A DNA stretch of 64,000 bases, taken from positions 2,170,001-2,234,000 of the forward strand of contig JADKHR010000001.1 in assembly GCA_016721625.1 (NCBI GenBank). The letters run 5' to 3'. This document shows, piece by piece, positions 19,001 through 26,961 of this stretch; the stretch's first letter is position 1, and every line of letters begins with the position of its first letter. Both the position numbers and the translations under genes were made by a program. The notes under the pieces were generated by a model. The model ran no database searches, had not been told where the DNA came from, and saw only the letters and a program-made list of their open reading frames with translations. The stretch is from Elusimicrobiota bacterium (GTDB lineage: Bacteria; Elusimicrobiota; Elusimicrobia; FEN-1173).

Positions 19001-22000
19001 GGACTTACTTGGCTCCAGAATACAATGCCAAACAAACGCCGTTGGGTAAATCTCTCTCGTTGGTAAGCGGTGCGTGGGGAAAAGTGAAGATGCTGAATCC
19101 CATGGATCCGGGCGGGTTGGTGAGTGCGTTCACATCGAAGCTGGCGGAGAACCGCCAGGAGCGGCGGGACTATATGGCGTTGCGGCTGGGAGAATTAAAC
19201 GAGGCGTCGGAGGTCTTGGCATCGACGAGCCGAACGTTGGGGCGAGAGAAGGGGGATTCCGCGCTGGTTCGGGGTCGGGCGGGTTTGGCGGCGGTGGAAT
19301 ATTTGACGCGTGGGGCGGGCTTGTCGCGGGCTTCCTCACTTTTTAAAGCGCGCGCGAAGGAAGGGATGCCGTTGGCGTTGGTCGGGAAACAGCGCGTGGC
19401 TGAAACGCAATTTAAACGACGAGAGGCTCTGGGGGTTCTGACTTCCATGGCGCGGGGAGATGGCGAAGCGAATCCAAAGGAGATGGAGAAAGCCGTTCAG
19501 AGGATGGAATTGTTTACCCTGTATGGCAACGACCTCGGAACCGCGGCGGGCCTGATGACGGAGCGAGAGGCGATGCGGTATGACATAGGAGCCAACATTG
19601 GGGCGTGTCTAATGCCTAAAACGACCAGGTCGGTCGGGCAGGGAACGGATGCGTTGCTAAAGTCTGTGCTAGTGCGTGGGGAAATCGGAAACGGAGGTCT
19701 ATTGAACGCGATGGAAGAGGCCTACTCTATTCGGTCGGACCTTGGTTGGCACACGATAATAACGACAGCGAACGCATTAATGTGGACCGCGAGCGGGGTT
19801 CAGGCGGTTCGTGGGGGCTGGTTGGCCGCGTCCCGGTTGGCTACGCTTCGTGGGGCGCCCCTCACGAAAATAGAACGCGTGGTGGCGACGTTTAAACTCG
19901 CTGGTAGGACGGGTCTTTTGAAAGGCACAGAAAAAATGGCTTTCGGGCCCAAATGGGGGGTGGCGGCGTGGAATGAAACAGTGAGTTTGATGGCGACACC
20001 CGGTGCGACGGCGATCAAATATCTTGTGGGCGGAGGAATAATGACGGGGATCCGCGCTGGCCAAACGGGTTTGAAAGAAAGGCGTTTGTTGACGATGGGA
20101 GAAGCCTGGGACTCGTTTGGTGAAGGAGTGTTGATCACCGGACCCTTTGGGGTGTTGGCCGCGCCGGTGGAGGCGATTCCGGGATTATCCACATTGACCG
20201 GCAAGGGCGCGGCGGCGCGAGGTTGGATGTCCACGGAAGCGTTGGCGGGTGGGGTGACGGCGCGTGGGTTGAGCCTAACGGATCGGATTTGGGCGGCCGG
20301 GGTCACCGGAATGTCGACGGGGGAAAATCTTCTTGGGATGTGGGCGGTCCAGTCTGTAACGAAGGAGACGGTGAATGGGTTAGGATCGGTGATGTATGGG
20401 GATGTGACAACGGAAGGAATGCGGGTGGCCGTGGCGGATCAGGTGGGCGGGGCGGTGGGGCTGACGAAAATGTTCAAAGGAATAACGTTAGCGGATGTAT
20501 GGGAGACAGAGATTCTGCGGTCAGCTCAAGCGGAAAAATCAGCTTTCCCTCTTCCACGCGACGGTATCTTGCTGACAGCGAGCAAAGCGCCGTATGCGCG
20601 TGCCGCCGCTCAAGGGAAAGGGTATGGAAATCCTGCTGGGGAGGGGGTATGGGTGACGGTGCCGGAGGCTTACCGCGGGGTCAAGACCTCTTTGGATGTG
20701 GCGCGAAACGGGGCGCTATTTGAGGTGGGAGGAAACGGGCATTTGTTGTTGGATCCTGCGCGCGGCGAAAAAATAGTTATGATCCGGGTCGTAGATCCTA
20801 CTGGAGTGGAATGGCGGGTGCCGCTTGACCGTGCGCCCTTGGATCCCGGAGTGTTGCCGAACGGAAGCAACGGGACGAACAACGGACGAGGCCGGTCCTA
20901 TGTGGAGGGGAACCAGACGTCCGGAGGGTCGCCGGAATGGCTGGTGCGGCGGATTGAAATAAAAGACGGGGCCTATGAGGTGCTGGGAGAATTCGACCCT
21001 TCCGAGGTAGGCGGAGCGCGGTGGAACAAGGCGCTGGCGGACGGGAAAAAGGCGGGGGGGAGCGGATTCAAAGGCCCCGGTTTTGAGTCGACGGTATCCG
21101 CGCCGATCGTGAGTGTGAAGGATGTTCCAGCGGCGGCGGAAGCGGCGAGGCGAGTGGCGGAGAAGGGCGGAAGCGTGAAGTTGAACGTGACGCCGGAGGC
21201 GGGGGAATTGTTGTTGAAGGAATTCGGAACGATGGCGGACGCGCGGGCGGTGAAAGCCTGGCACGAAGGGAACGCGGAAGTGCTTTTGGCGGGAAAAGAA
21301 GCGGCGGAAGTTCAGTTGAAATTGGCGAACGCGGAAACGGACTCGCTGAAATTGAAGCGAAAGGGAGTGGAAACATCGAAGGGGATGCATGAAGTGGAAT
21401 TAAAGAAAGCCAAGCTGGAGCAAATAGCGGCGGCGGAAGACGCCAAAATAAAACGAGCGGAGGCTGACGCGCTCAAACAAAAGATCGACGGAGTGAACGA
21501 TGGGACTGCTAGACAAACTGTTCGGCCGCAAGCGGGGAACACCGAAGGTGGAGCCGCGCCAAGACTTGAAGAAGTCACCGGATCCAAAGACAGCCGCATT
21601 TTCATTGACGGAGACGGAACGGCAAAAACAGGAAGCGGAGGCCCTGTCGAAGGACTTCGGGCGGATCAAGGACAAGCTGAGCGATCCAAGCTGGGACAAG
21701 CTGAAGACGGGCGTCCAGCAGTTAAACGAGGACATAGCGGACCTGAAAACCTGGGGCCAAAAGACATTGAGCGATTACGAACGGATGGGGCAGGAGGCGG
21801 CGGAATTGAAAGCGCTATTAGAAAGCGATCAGCAAGAGTTGGGAAAGCAGAAGCAAGAGTTGGACAGACTACTCGAAGAGTTTCTGAGCTTGAAGGGATC
21901 ATTTATGGAGAAACTTCGCAAGTCAAATCTCTCACAGAGCGAATTGACGGATTTGAAAGCGAGGGCAGGCGCCTTGCGAGCGAGGTATCGCTCCTTGACG

Positions 22001-24261
22001 GGGGAAGATTACGACATTTGGGCGGAGCTGCTGACGCTGAAGCCCTGATGAAATCGTGGGCGGGGGACCCGGCGCGCCAGGGAGGCCGTGGGGTGGACCT
22101 AAAGATTCGGTTCGATGCGGCGGAGCGCGCGATCTTGCCTGGAACCGTGGTTGAGTCTGGCCTGTTGCGCGTGGCTGAACGATTGTCGGGGCGAAATCTT
22201 GGGACGGGCGCGGTGCATTCGAAGGCGAAGGTGGCGCCTGGTGTGGAAGTGGAGGTGGTGGAATCGGCGCCTGGAACCAAGACGGACCCTGGCACGAGAG
22301 AACCCGGGCATGGATACCGTTTTGAATTCAATCAAGAAGGATGGGTGGTGACGGATCTCCAGCAGGGGGCGAACGGTCAGAAAGTGTGGACGACGTTGGA
22401 CGGAATGGGGATCGGATCCCGTGCGGGCCCCGGCCGAGTCCGAGTGGGGACGGCGGACGAGGCGCTGGCCCTGGCGCAAGCGCATTGGAATGTAAACCGG
22501 CGGGGGGAACCCCCGTTGGTCTGGGACGTGAAAGCGTTCGAATCGGCGCGGATCGAGGCGGAAGCCCGCGGGGTGTCGCCTGAAACGCGGCGCTGGGCGT
22601 TGTGGGGCGCGGGGCAAATAAATTGGGTGTGGGAAGTGTTTCAAGACAGTTTCGATAACGCTTTTGACACGGGAGGCCGATCGGGCGCGTCCGCGCTGAG
22701 TCGAGATAAATGGGCTTGGCAAAAATCGTTGGTTGCCGTCGGAGCGCTGGCCGTCGTCGTTTCGGGGGCATCCGCTTCCACTTTGCCCACGACCAGCGGG
22801 ACGGGCGGTCCCGCTCCCATGATTACCCCCGCCTTGGAAGGCCGGCCTTCCGTTCATTCAGCCCACGATCCTGCTCAACCGGTCGTGGTCCCCTTGGGGC
22901 AGGCGGTGGAAAGCAAAGACTGGTGGTCGGAGACGACCCATGCCGTTTCCCACACCTTAACCGCCACGAAGGATCGCGTGGTGGCCAACGCCAAAGTGGT
23001 TCAAAACAAAGCGGCTCGGCTATACCAATCCACAAAAGACACGGTCGCCGAAGTGGCAGACCGAACCATGGACGTGACACACCAGTGGGCAGTAGCCACC
23101 GTCCAAACCGCCCAAAAAGTCAAAGAGGCCACCGTGGATACGACCCAAAAAGCAATGGCTTGGACAGCCCGCGTATCGCGGAGCGCGGAGGAGAACGCCA
23201 AGGCGTATGTGCTTGGGTATCCTGACGATGCAAAGATGGTGGTGGGGTATATCGGGGAGAAGTCTTCCGTCGCCTACGGCTTAGCGCTATTGAAATACGG
23301 GGCGCGGGTCAAAGAGGATCCCATCCCTGGCTACGAGAAGATCGCGAGCCCCTTGAGCACAAAGGTCCTCGCCGATCAAGACGGAATGAGTTTTTATTCT
23401 GTCCAAAAAGGCACCCCTCACAAAATTCAACCCGTAGCTGTTTTTGAAATGCGCCACAGCTATCGTGTAGTTCCAGGTCTTGGTATGACATCTTTTTCTC
23501 CCCCGATCAGATTGGAGAAAGGTGAAAACGCTTCCCAAGTCAGCCTCATGTTTAACACGGCGCCTGGCGAAATCGAGGCCGAGTTGAAAACTTCCAAGAC
23601 TATTGACCTATTCATTCACGGCTATAACGTGCCAAGCGAAAATTCATTGAACATGGGAATGAATTTCGCTAAAGGATTACTTTCAAATCAATACAAAAAT
23701 CCTGGTTTGATGGTTTCCTGGTCTGGAGACCTCGGTAGTAATAGGTTTTCCAAGTTGGCCCTTTTCCGCCGGGCCGAGCATTCGGCCGATATTTCTTGGC
23801 AGGGCCTTCAAAGGCTGGAGAGCTTCGTAAAGGTCTACAACCCCGACATCAAAATAAACGCGGTGACTCATAGCTTGGGTGCTCACCTTCTTTTGGAGGC
23901 GGCGGCCAATGGTGTTAAGTTTAATAACGTGGTTCTCTTCGTTCCTGCCGTTGATAACGAGGACATTTCCGTTGGCGGCAAATACGAGAAGGCCATCCAA
24001 AACATAGACCACCTGACGATCGTGTATTCGGAAAGGCAGGAAGTGGTCTTTGGTTTATCCTACCGTCTTACTCAATGGGACCGCGCGCTTGGTTACACGG
24101 GTCCTTCCGGATTGGTTCGCCATCCTGACTTCAAGGCTATTAACGCCACCGACGCTCGGCGCAATCCATACGGGATAGAAATCAATAGCCACAGCGACAT
24201 TTATGAGCCAGAAGCCGTTGAAATGCTGTATCGTCAATGGCGCCTGGGGCAGAAACGATGA
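15946..24261 (+). CDS. Giant RHS-like protein, C-terminal part with alpha/beta-hydrolase effector domain
   Basis: The frame is open from 15946, but the true sense joins at about 16024. YD-type units run to about 16720. Then come hydrophobic, Ala/Gly/Val-rich stretches (about 16760-17560), long helical regions to about 22,000, a further hydrophobic segment near 22730 and a lysine-rich helical part. The last about 300 residues form an alpha/beta hydrolase: FIHGYNV near 23611, nucleophile elbow THSLG with Ser at 23872-23874, an Asp in VPAVDNED and a His in INSHSDIY. The HGYN and HSLG pattern resembles the DUF900 hydrolase family. A terminal enzyme behind RHS repeats suggests a lipase- or esterase-like toxin. 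Between 21502 and 22043 the better coding frame is shifted by one base. Confidence 0.7.
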   Translation: MKPRAGTTRRLKRAWRRQRGRNTTTPGNVVWADGKETFREVEDENATAARTLLYTDRNVGTTYDLNGRMTRTDSTRYWGAALAALAGGQKYEQNYDGGGVQGLSEDWTSGQAQMTTTYGYDAGSGLLSSMKVTADGTGVHANGEVQAMGIHLTYHQSAIKYDSLGRITSYHQSVTQVEKYDYVKQVQKGLKRKNAKKSATESVTTESDVQVLEYDGFGRQVHTITTSQRNDRNKVWTQTDARVKSFDDHGRALEVERFTQSKATVEKKKGSLGMQVLSIAVIAINPVVGLAMLSSTSLGGQNIHSFSHTVAVNQYKADGTLDEEATKAHTTTLEEYSYQQGQNFGDKTMQAVDISVAVALVVATVVSFGAATPLAVFGFAVLFAGAGVAYQGARQGISINDFEAHPDREQAHQSRMMVAQFGATVATAGVASWASQTSAVVQLTGMVTQVGVAAAGGAHGKTLWTVAAVSAVNGLMGGYGLSGGGNALRAGVGELVRQTGMTYGKSSQRTTWMLAGTAIGASGDTGQMATSVGKSLALGLYAKKNDGSGGTDQERYQQGFVVSAMGEALGTALGLGTKLYEERAFEQKASALGKTPAEYREYLSSLPQPKKDLTFTGFMSDLGAGLMSPLKALAGWMGLPGSGAKGPAETGNKILSPGEPSVGAENSATNAPTPAIPGVGAEPKGTPTGAMPRLGTPNLLPRGAVEGTPEGEPLGEGTRKAPRLTPTLDLFPFPIIRFPSMRLGPLGMKPTRSRETNLGEEPLMATGPNLFGPAELAETAYALFLSPVHRDVGGLMFSWTDLSGGATDPIAPSAMGQVLEAGRASVRNLGARRAAKEESRTKAVRQEFDKRTSEELAVVIERKREASRTAAEFLRSVVGQSGNPFVSHWGKGQVLEIAGAKDREENLMAVRRLIGNGRWEEASVLEQSGAESYHTAQKEALTEKLGAINYWVNEEKVKARDSETLAMLGSMAVSIEKAKAALARDEVATKREGDVKALVAGILTAYRSKDMQKASAVIGTYLAPEYNAKQTPLGKSLSLVSGAWGKVKMLNPMDPGGLVSAFTSKLAENRQERRDYMALRLGELNEASEVLASTSRTLGREKGDSALVRGRAGLAAVEYLTRGAGLSRASSLFKARAKEGMPLALVGKQRVAETQFKRREALGVLTSMARGDGEANPKEMEKAVQRMELFTLYGNDLGTAAGLMTEREAMRYDIGANIGACLMPKTTRSVGQGTDALLKSVLVRGEIGNGGLLNAMEEAYSIRSDLGWHTIITTANALMWTASGVQAVRGGWLAASRLATLRGAPLTKIERVVATFKLAGRTGLLKGTEKMAFGPKWGVAAWNETVSLMATPGATAIKYLVGGGIMTGIRAGQTGLKERRLLTMGEAWDSFGEGVLITGPFGVLAAPVEAIPGLSTLTGKGAAARGWMSTEALAGGVTARGLSLTDRIWAAGVTGMSTGENLLGMWAVQSVTKETVNGLGSVMYGDVTTEGMRVAVADQVGGAVGLTKMFKGITLADVWETEILRSAQAEKSAFPLPRDGILLTASKAPYARAAAQGKGYGNPAGEGVWVTVPEAYRGVKTSLDVARNGALFEVGGNGHLLLDPARGEKIVMIRVVDPTGVEWRVPLDRAPLDPGVLPNGSNGTNNGRGRSYVEGNQTSGGSPEWLVRRIEIKDGAYEVLGEFDPSEVGGARWNKALADGKKAGGSGFKGPGFESTVSAPIVSVKDVPAAAEAARRVAEKGGSVKLNVTPEAGELLLKEFGTMADARAVKAWHEGNAEVLLAGKEAAEVQLKLANAETDSLKLKRKGVETSKGMHEVELKKAKLEQIAAAEDAKIKRAEADALKQKIDGVNDGTARQTVRPQAGNTEGGAAPRLEEVTGSKDSRIFIDGDGTAKTGSGGPVEGLRADQGQAERSKLGQAEDGRPAVKRGHSGPENLGPKDIERLRTDGAGGGGIESAIRKRSARVGKAEARVGQTTRRVSELEGIIYGETSQVKSLTERIDGFESEGRRLASEVSLLDGGRLRHLGGAADAEALMKSWAGDPARQGGRGVDLKIRFDAAERAILPGTVVESGLLRVAERLSGRNLGTGAVHSKAKVAPGVEVEVVESAPGTKTDPGTREPGHGYRFEFNQEGWVVTDLQQGANGQKVWTTLDGMGIGSRAGPGRVRVGTADEALALAQAHWNVNRRGEPPLVWDVKAFESARIEAEARGVSPETRRWALWGAGQINWVWEVFQDSFDNAFDTGGRSGASALSRDKWAWQKSLVAVGALAVVVSGASASTLPTTSGTGGPAPMITPALEGRPSVHSAHDPAQPVVVPLGQAVESKDWWSETTHAVSHTLTATKDRVVANAKVVQNKAARLYQSTKDTVAEVADRTMDVTHQWAVATVQTAQKVKEATVDTTQKAMAWTARVSRSAEENAKAYVLGYPDDAKMVVGYIGEKSSVAYGLALLKYGARVKEDPIPGYEKIASPLSTKVLADQDGMSFYSVQKGTPHKIQPVAVFEMRHSYRVVPGLGMTSFSPPIRLEKGENASQVSLMFNTAPGEIEAELKTSKTIDLFIHGYNVPSENSLNMGMNFAKGLLSNQYKNPGLMVSWSGDLGSNRFSKLALFRRAEHSADISWQGLQRLESFVKVYNPDIKINAVTHSLGAHLLLEAAANGVKFNNVVLFVPAVDNEDISVGGKYEKAIQNIDHLTIVYSERQEVVFGLSYRLTQWDRALGYTGPSGLVRHPDFKAINATDARRNPYGIEINSHSDIYEPEAVEMLYRQWRLGQKR
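21500..22048 (+). CDS. Coiled-coil protein or frame-shifted segment inside the giant ORF
   Basis: A 182-aa frame beginning MGLLDKLFGRKR, rich in Lys/Glu/Leu heptads, with much more convincing codon use than the giant frame that overlaps it. Two readings are possible. First, it is a separate gene: GGAG lies 5 bp before the ATG, a TGA in the same frame stops just upstream, and its stop overlaps an ATG (TGATG at 22046-22050). Second, it is part of the giant protein, displaced by an extra G at 21502-21504 and restored by a missing G near 22042. Repair then gives smooth joins KIDGVNDGLLDKLF and ELLTLKALMKSW. I slightly favour the second because of the many similar breaks nearby. Confidence 0.55.
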   Translation: MGLLDKLFGRKRGTPKVEPRQDLKKSPDPKTAAFSLTETERQKQEAEALSKDFGRIKDKLSDPSWDKLKTGVQQLNEDIADLKTWGQKTLSDYERMGQEAAELKALLESDQQELGKQKQELDRLLEEFLSLKGSFMEKLRKSNLSQSELTDLKARAGALRARYRSLTGEDYDIWAELLTLKP

Positions 24262-24701
24262 AGTTCTATAAGGGAGTTCAAATCATCTTGGCCGCCCTGA
24301 CGGTCGTGGGTTGCCATAAGATGAATGTCACGGAGGTTACCTCCAAATTAAGGGTCGGGATGAGCAAAGCGGAGCTCGACACCGTGATGAAGGGCGAAAA
24401 ATTCTTGAAGGAGCAGACAGTCAAGACGCGCCCCGGGAATACAGTCGAGGAAACCCGGGGGTATTTATGGGCCCTTAATACCTATGAGGTGATTTATCCC
24501 CGAAATCTGATCACCGAACAAATTCCCTTTGATGGTAGCGTTAAGGCCTATTCCTACTTGGTTAAGGAGGAGCGGCGATTCGCCAATCCTATTGATGTTG
24601 AAGCCCTCTTTATTTTCGTTGATCAGAAAAAAGGCGAAGTGATTGGCTGGGCGGATATTCGTGGCTTGGTCGAGGTTCGTCTTTGGGACGAGGTGTTCTG
24701 A
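24258..24701 (+). CDS. Small lipoprotein, candidate immunity protein for the RHS hydrolase
   Basis: A 147-aa product. The signal peptide ends in lipobox TVVGC, so the protein should be anchored in the periplasm or outer membrane. Its ATG overlaps the stop of the giant gene (ATGA at 24258-24261), which implies translational coupling. The mature part begins with a segment like SmpA/OmlA-type domains (VTSKLRVGMSKAELDTVM), followed by a beta-rich region; the family is not certain. Periplasmic lipoproteins encoded directly after lipase effectors often serve as their immunity proteins, so that role is inferred from position, anchoring and size. Confidence 0.6.
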   Translation: MKFYKGVQIILAALTVVGCHKMNVTEVTSKLRVGMSKAELDTVMKGEKFLKEQTVKTRPGNTVEETRGYLWALNTYEVIYPRNLITEQIPFDGSVKAYSYLVKEERRFANPIDVEALFIFVDQKKGEVIGWADIRGLVEVRLWDEVF

Positions 24702-24743
24702 AGGTCTTGGAGTCGAGTCTTGCAATGTCCCAACGGCTTAGAC

Positions 24744-24874
24744 GGCCTTTCTTAATGGCGCTAATGACCGGGAGCATCTCTCTCTGAAGAAGAATTTAGA
24801 GTGCGCCAGGCTGAAAGATCGTCCTGATTTTGCGGTGCGCCGTGAGGAATGGGAGAATATCTTCGCAATGAACT
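24744..24874 (+). pseudogene. C-terminal remnant of a transposase-like protein
   Basis: A short frame after a stop reads FLNGANDREHLSLKKNLECA and ends EEWENIFAMN. It looks like the tail of a larger coding sequence, and a GCAACGTCCCCGAT tag follows 15 bp later. I link it only tentatively to REP-associated (Y1) transposases, from memory of similar tails and the adjacent tag. The rest of the 24702-25048 gap shows no gene. Confidence 0.3.
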
Positions 24875-25048
24875 AAGCATATGAAATACGCAACGTCCCC
24901 GATGTGTCATGGGGGCTGAAATATCCCCCGGGCTACTCGACCCCTGGCAACTGCGGTTCACAAGGACTCATGGCCGCCCTTGGCGGGCCGGTGTCCCTGT
25001 CGTCTAGGCGGATTTGAAAATGAATTTTTCAGGAAGCCCTAAATAGAG

Positions 25049-26179
25049 ATGATCATGGAAGACATCACCAAAGCACCTCAAAATCGACTTGCTGCTCTGG
25101 ATGGCCTGCGTGGATACGCAGCAATCGCGGTCGTTATTTATCACGCGATACTGTTTCCTATCGCAGCCCGAGCCAGCGACCTTCTCGCCATGCGCGCCTG
25201 GTCTTTAAAGGGATATGATTTTTGGGCGCGTCTTATTCTGGCCGGTGTGAGTGGCGAGACCGCTGTAATTCTATTTTTTGCAATGAGAGGAGCAGTCCTT
25301 TTGCGCTCACTGGATAGCGAAACAAGGCGAAGCGGGACGTTCCGCACTCTTGCGCTGTTTGCACCTCGTAGAGCATTCAGAATTTATCCAGCATTGATCG
25401 GATGCTTAGTCGGTCTGTATGTTATATATGAAGGCATCTTCTTGATGTTCCCTAGCATTTACCCAACCCCTAACCTTAACGCCACCATCATAAATGCAAC
25501 CCTTTACGATACATCCGCACACGGCGCAACTTGGACATTGAAGGCTGAAATACAATCCATCCCGTTGATACTTATAGCCTTCATTCTTAGAAAAACATTG
25601 GGAACCTTTGGCCTGACATTGTTGCTTATATACTCAGTGCTTTTGTTAGAAAGTTCATATATTTCATTTGGAATTCAGCTTGTTTCCGGATGCTTGATGT
25701 ATTTTGTAGCCGGCTTCATAGCATATGACCTTTCCAAGTCGACTCTCATACAGGACCTCATGCGCGGTTGGCGATGGGTTTCAGTCCTGGCAATCATAAT
25801 TTTTCTCAGAGCTTTCTTTTCACTATCATCTAATGTCGCAAAGCTATTACAACTCGCTGGCGTTGTTGTATTCATAAGCTACCTTTTGAGCGGCCAAACT
25901 AGCTCGCTGACTAGATTTTTATCTTGGCGGATTTCAGTATTTTTCGGAAAAATCAGCTACAGCCTTTACCTTTGGAATGTGATTTTTCTAAATATCCTTC
26001 TAATCCCTGCCGTGCGATATGGATGGACCAAGACTCACTATATCGAATCTGGATTAATTATTGGGATCGGCGCAACCATCATATCAATCCCGTTTTCAAT
26101 GCTATCTGAGAAATGCTTGGAGCGTCCTTTCTCCAGTATGTGGAAATCTCCAAAGCGTGTCTCTTTAGGTGCGCCATGA
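25049..26179 (+). CDS. Acyltransferase 3 family membrane protein (OafA/YrhL-like)
   Basis: A 376-aa protein with the family opening RLAALDGLRGYAAIAVVIYH, which contains the proposed catalytic His and Arg-Gly pair, then about ten hydrophobic segments. Such proteins O-acetylate surface polysaccharides or other envelope glycans from the cytoplasmic acyl-CoA pool. The start could be the ATG at 25049 or the one two codons on, and neither has a strong ribosome site. Base composition is visibly AT-richer than the flanks, and GCAACGTCCCC tags occur on both sides (24890 and 26210/26228), so it looks like a transferred cassette inside the mobile-element island. Confidence 0.85.
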   Translation: MIMEDITKAPQNRLAALDGLRGYAAIAVVIYHAILFPIAARASDLLAMRAWSLKGYDFWARLILAGVSGETAVILFFAMRGAVLLRSLDSETRRSGTFRTLALFAPRRAFRIYPALIGCLVGLYVIYEGIFLMFPSIYPTPNLNATIINATLYDTSAHGATWTLKAEIQSIPLILIAFILRKTLGTFGLTLLLIYSVLLLESSYISFGIQLVSGCLMYFVAGFIAYDLSKSTLIQDLMRGWRWVSVLAIIIFLRAFFSLSSNVAKLLQLAGVVVFISYLLSGQTSSLTRFLSWRISVFFGKISYSLYLWNVIFLNILLIPAVRYGWTKTHYIESGLIIGIGATIISIPFSMLSEKCLERPFSSMWKSPKRVSLGAP

Positions 26180-26209
26180 AGGTGAATTCGTCCAGCGGGT
26201 GAGGTCCAC

Positions 26210-26236
26210 AACGTCCCCGATTTTCGCAACGTCCCC
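26210..26236 (-). repeat. Two GGGGACGTT tags beside the acyltransferase cassette
   Basis: AACGTCCCC occurs at 26210-26218 and 26228-26236, each followed by GATTTTCG. The same tag ends the left flank of the cassette at 24892. These resemble the GGGGACGG ends of the Y1 transposase unit at 49.7-50.8 kb. Confidence 0.5.
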
Positions 26237-26260
26237 GATTTTCGATTTTCCCCTTTGTAA

Positions 26261-26368
26261 TGCCCCCCGTTTCTAGGCCGCCGGGGAACGACTAGTGATG
26301 TGGCTGTTGAAGTAGTTTAGCTCAAAAACGTGTACTGCCCCCCGTTTCTAGGCAGCCGGGGAACGACT
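26261..26368 (+). repeat. Two 33-bp repeats at the left end of an IS21-type remnant
   Basis: TGCCCCCCGTTTCTAGG begins at 26261 and again at 26336. Both copies continue into GCCGGGGAACGACT, with a period of 75 bp. IS21-family ends carry several such internal repeats that bind the transposase. An inverted pair CTGTACA/TGTACAG follows (26387-26393 and 26413-26419). I see no gene between 26180 and 26478. Confidence 0.5.
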
Positions 26369-26478
26369 GTAAACCCCGGTTCGAAACTGTACAGATTCCC
26401 CCGGTGGAGGAGTGTACAGGAGATGGCAGTGCCGTAGTGATGGTTTGAGGTCTATGCTTATGGCGGGAGGGTCCCGCC

Positions 26479-26952
26479 ATGAGCGAAACGAAGAAACGAT
26501 GCGTCTATTGCCACAAAGCTTACCGTCCTGATCCCCGTACGGCGAGGTTCCAGAAGTCCTGTTCCGCCCCCACCTGCCGCCTGCAACGCAAACAAGAAGC
26601 CCAATCCATGTATCTCCAGAAGAACCCCGGCTATTTCCGGGGGCGCTACGGCCAAGTAAAGGTCTGGCTGGCGGCCCACCCGGGGTATTTGAGGGCCTAC
26701 CGGGCCTCGCACCCGGGACATCTAGTGAAAAAGCGCCTCCAAGACCGGCGCCGCCGCCAGCAAATGAAAGCGGCTCGCGCGGATATACAAGTCACGATGC
26801 TTCGACGGAAAGTATGGGCGCTGAAGGAGCTCCGTGGCGCGGATATACAAGACACGATCCGGCGCCGCCTCGACGGACTCTTGACCGTTCTGGGCGGGGA
26901 ATCCCGCGCGGATATACAAGTTCAGAGTGCCTTTTCGGTCGCCACCCCGTAA
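26479..26952 (+). CDS. Zinc-ribbon-like IS21-associated protein with RADIQ repeats
   Basis: A 157-aa basic protein. The N-terminal third has two Cys pairs (CVYC, then C..APTC), which could bind zinc. The middle is Arg/Lys/Tyr-rich (GYFRGRYGQVKVWL, AYRASHPGHL). The last third carries three copies of ADIQ, encoded by an identical 15-mer at 26777, 26837 and 26906. It lies 9 bp before the istA-like fragment and after the IS21-like end repeats, so it is probably a component of that element. Its function is not known to me. Confidence 0.55.
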   Translation: MSETKKRCVYCHKAYRPDPRTARFQKSCSAPTCRLQRKQEAQSMYLQKNPGYFRGRYGQVKVWLAAHPGYLRAYRASHPGHLVKKRLQDRRRRQQMKAARADIQVTMLRRKVWALKELRGADIQDTIRRRLDGLLTVLGGESRADIQVQSAFSVATP

Positions 26953-26961
26953 GATATCTCC

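Noticed and set aside
26777..26920. CRISPR-like short repeats
   Set aside because: The three 15-mers lie in frame within a coding sequence, at 60- and 69-bp spacing, without cas genes.
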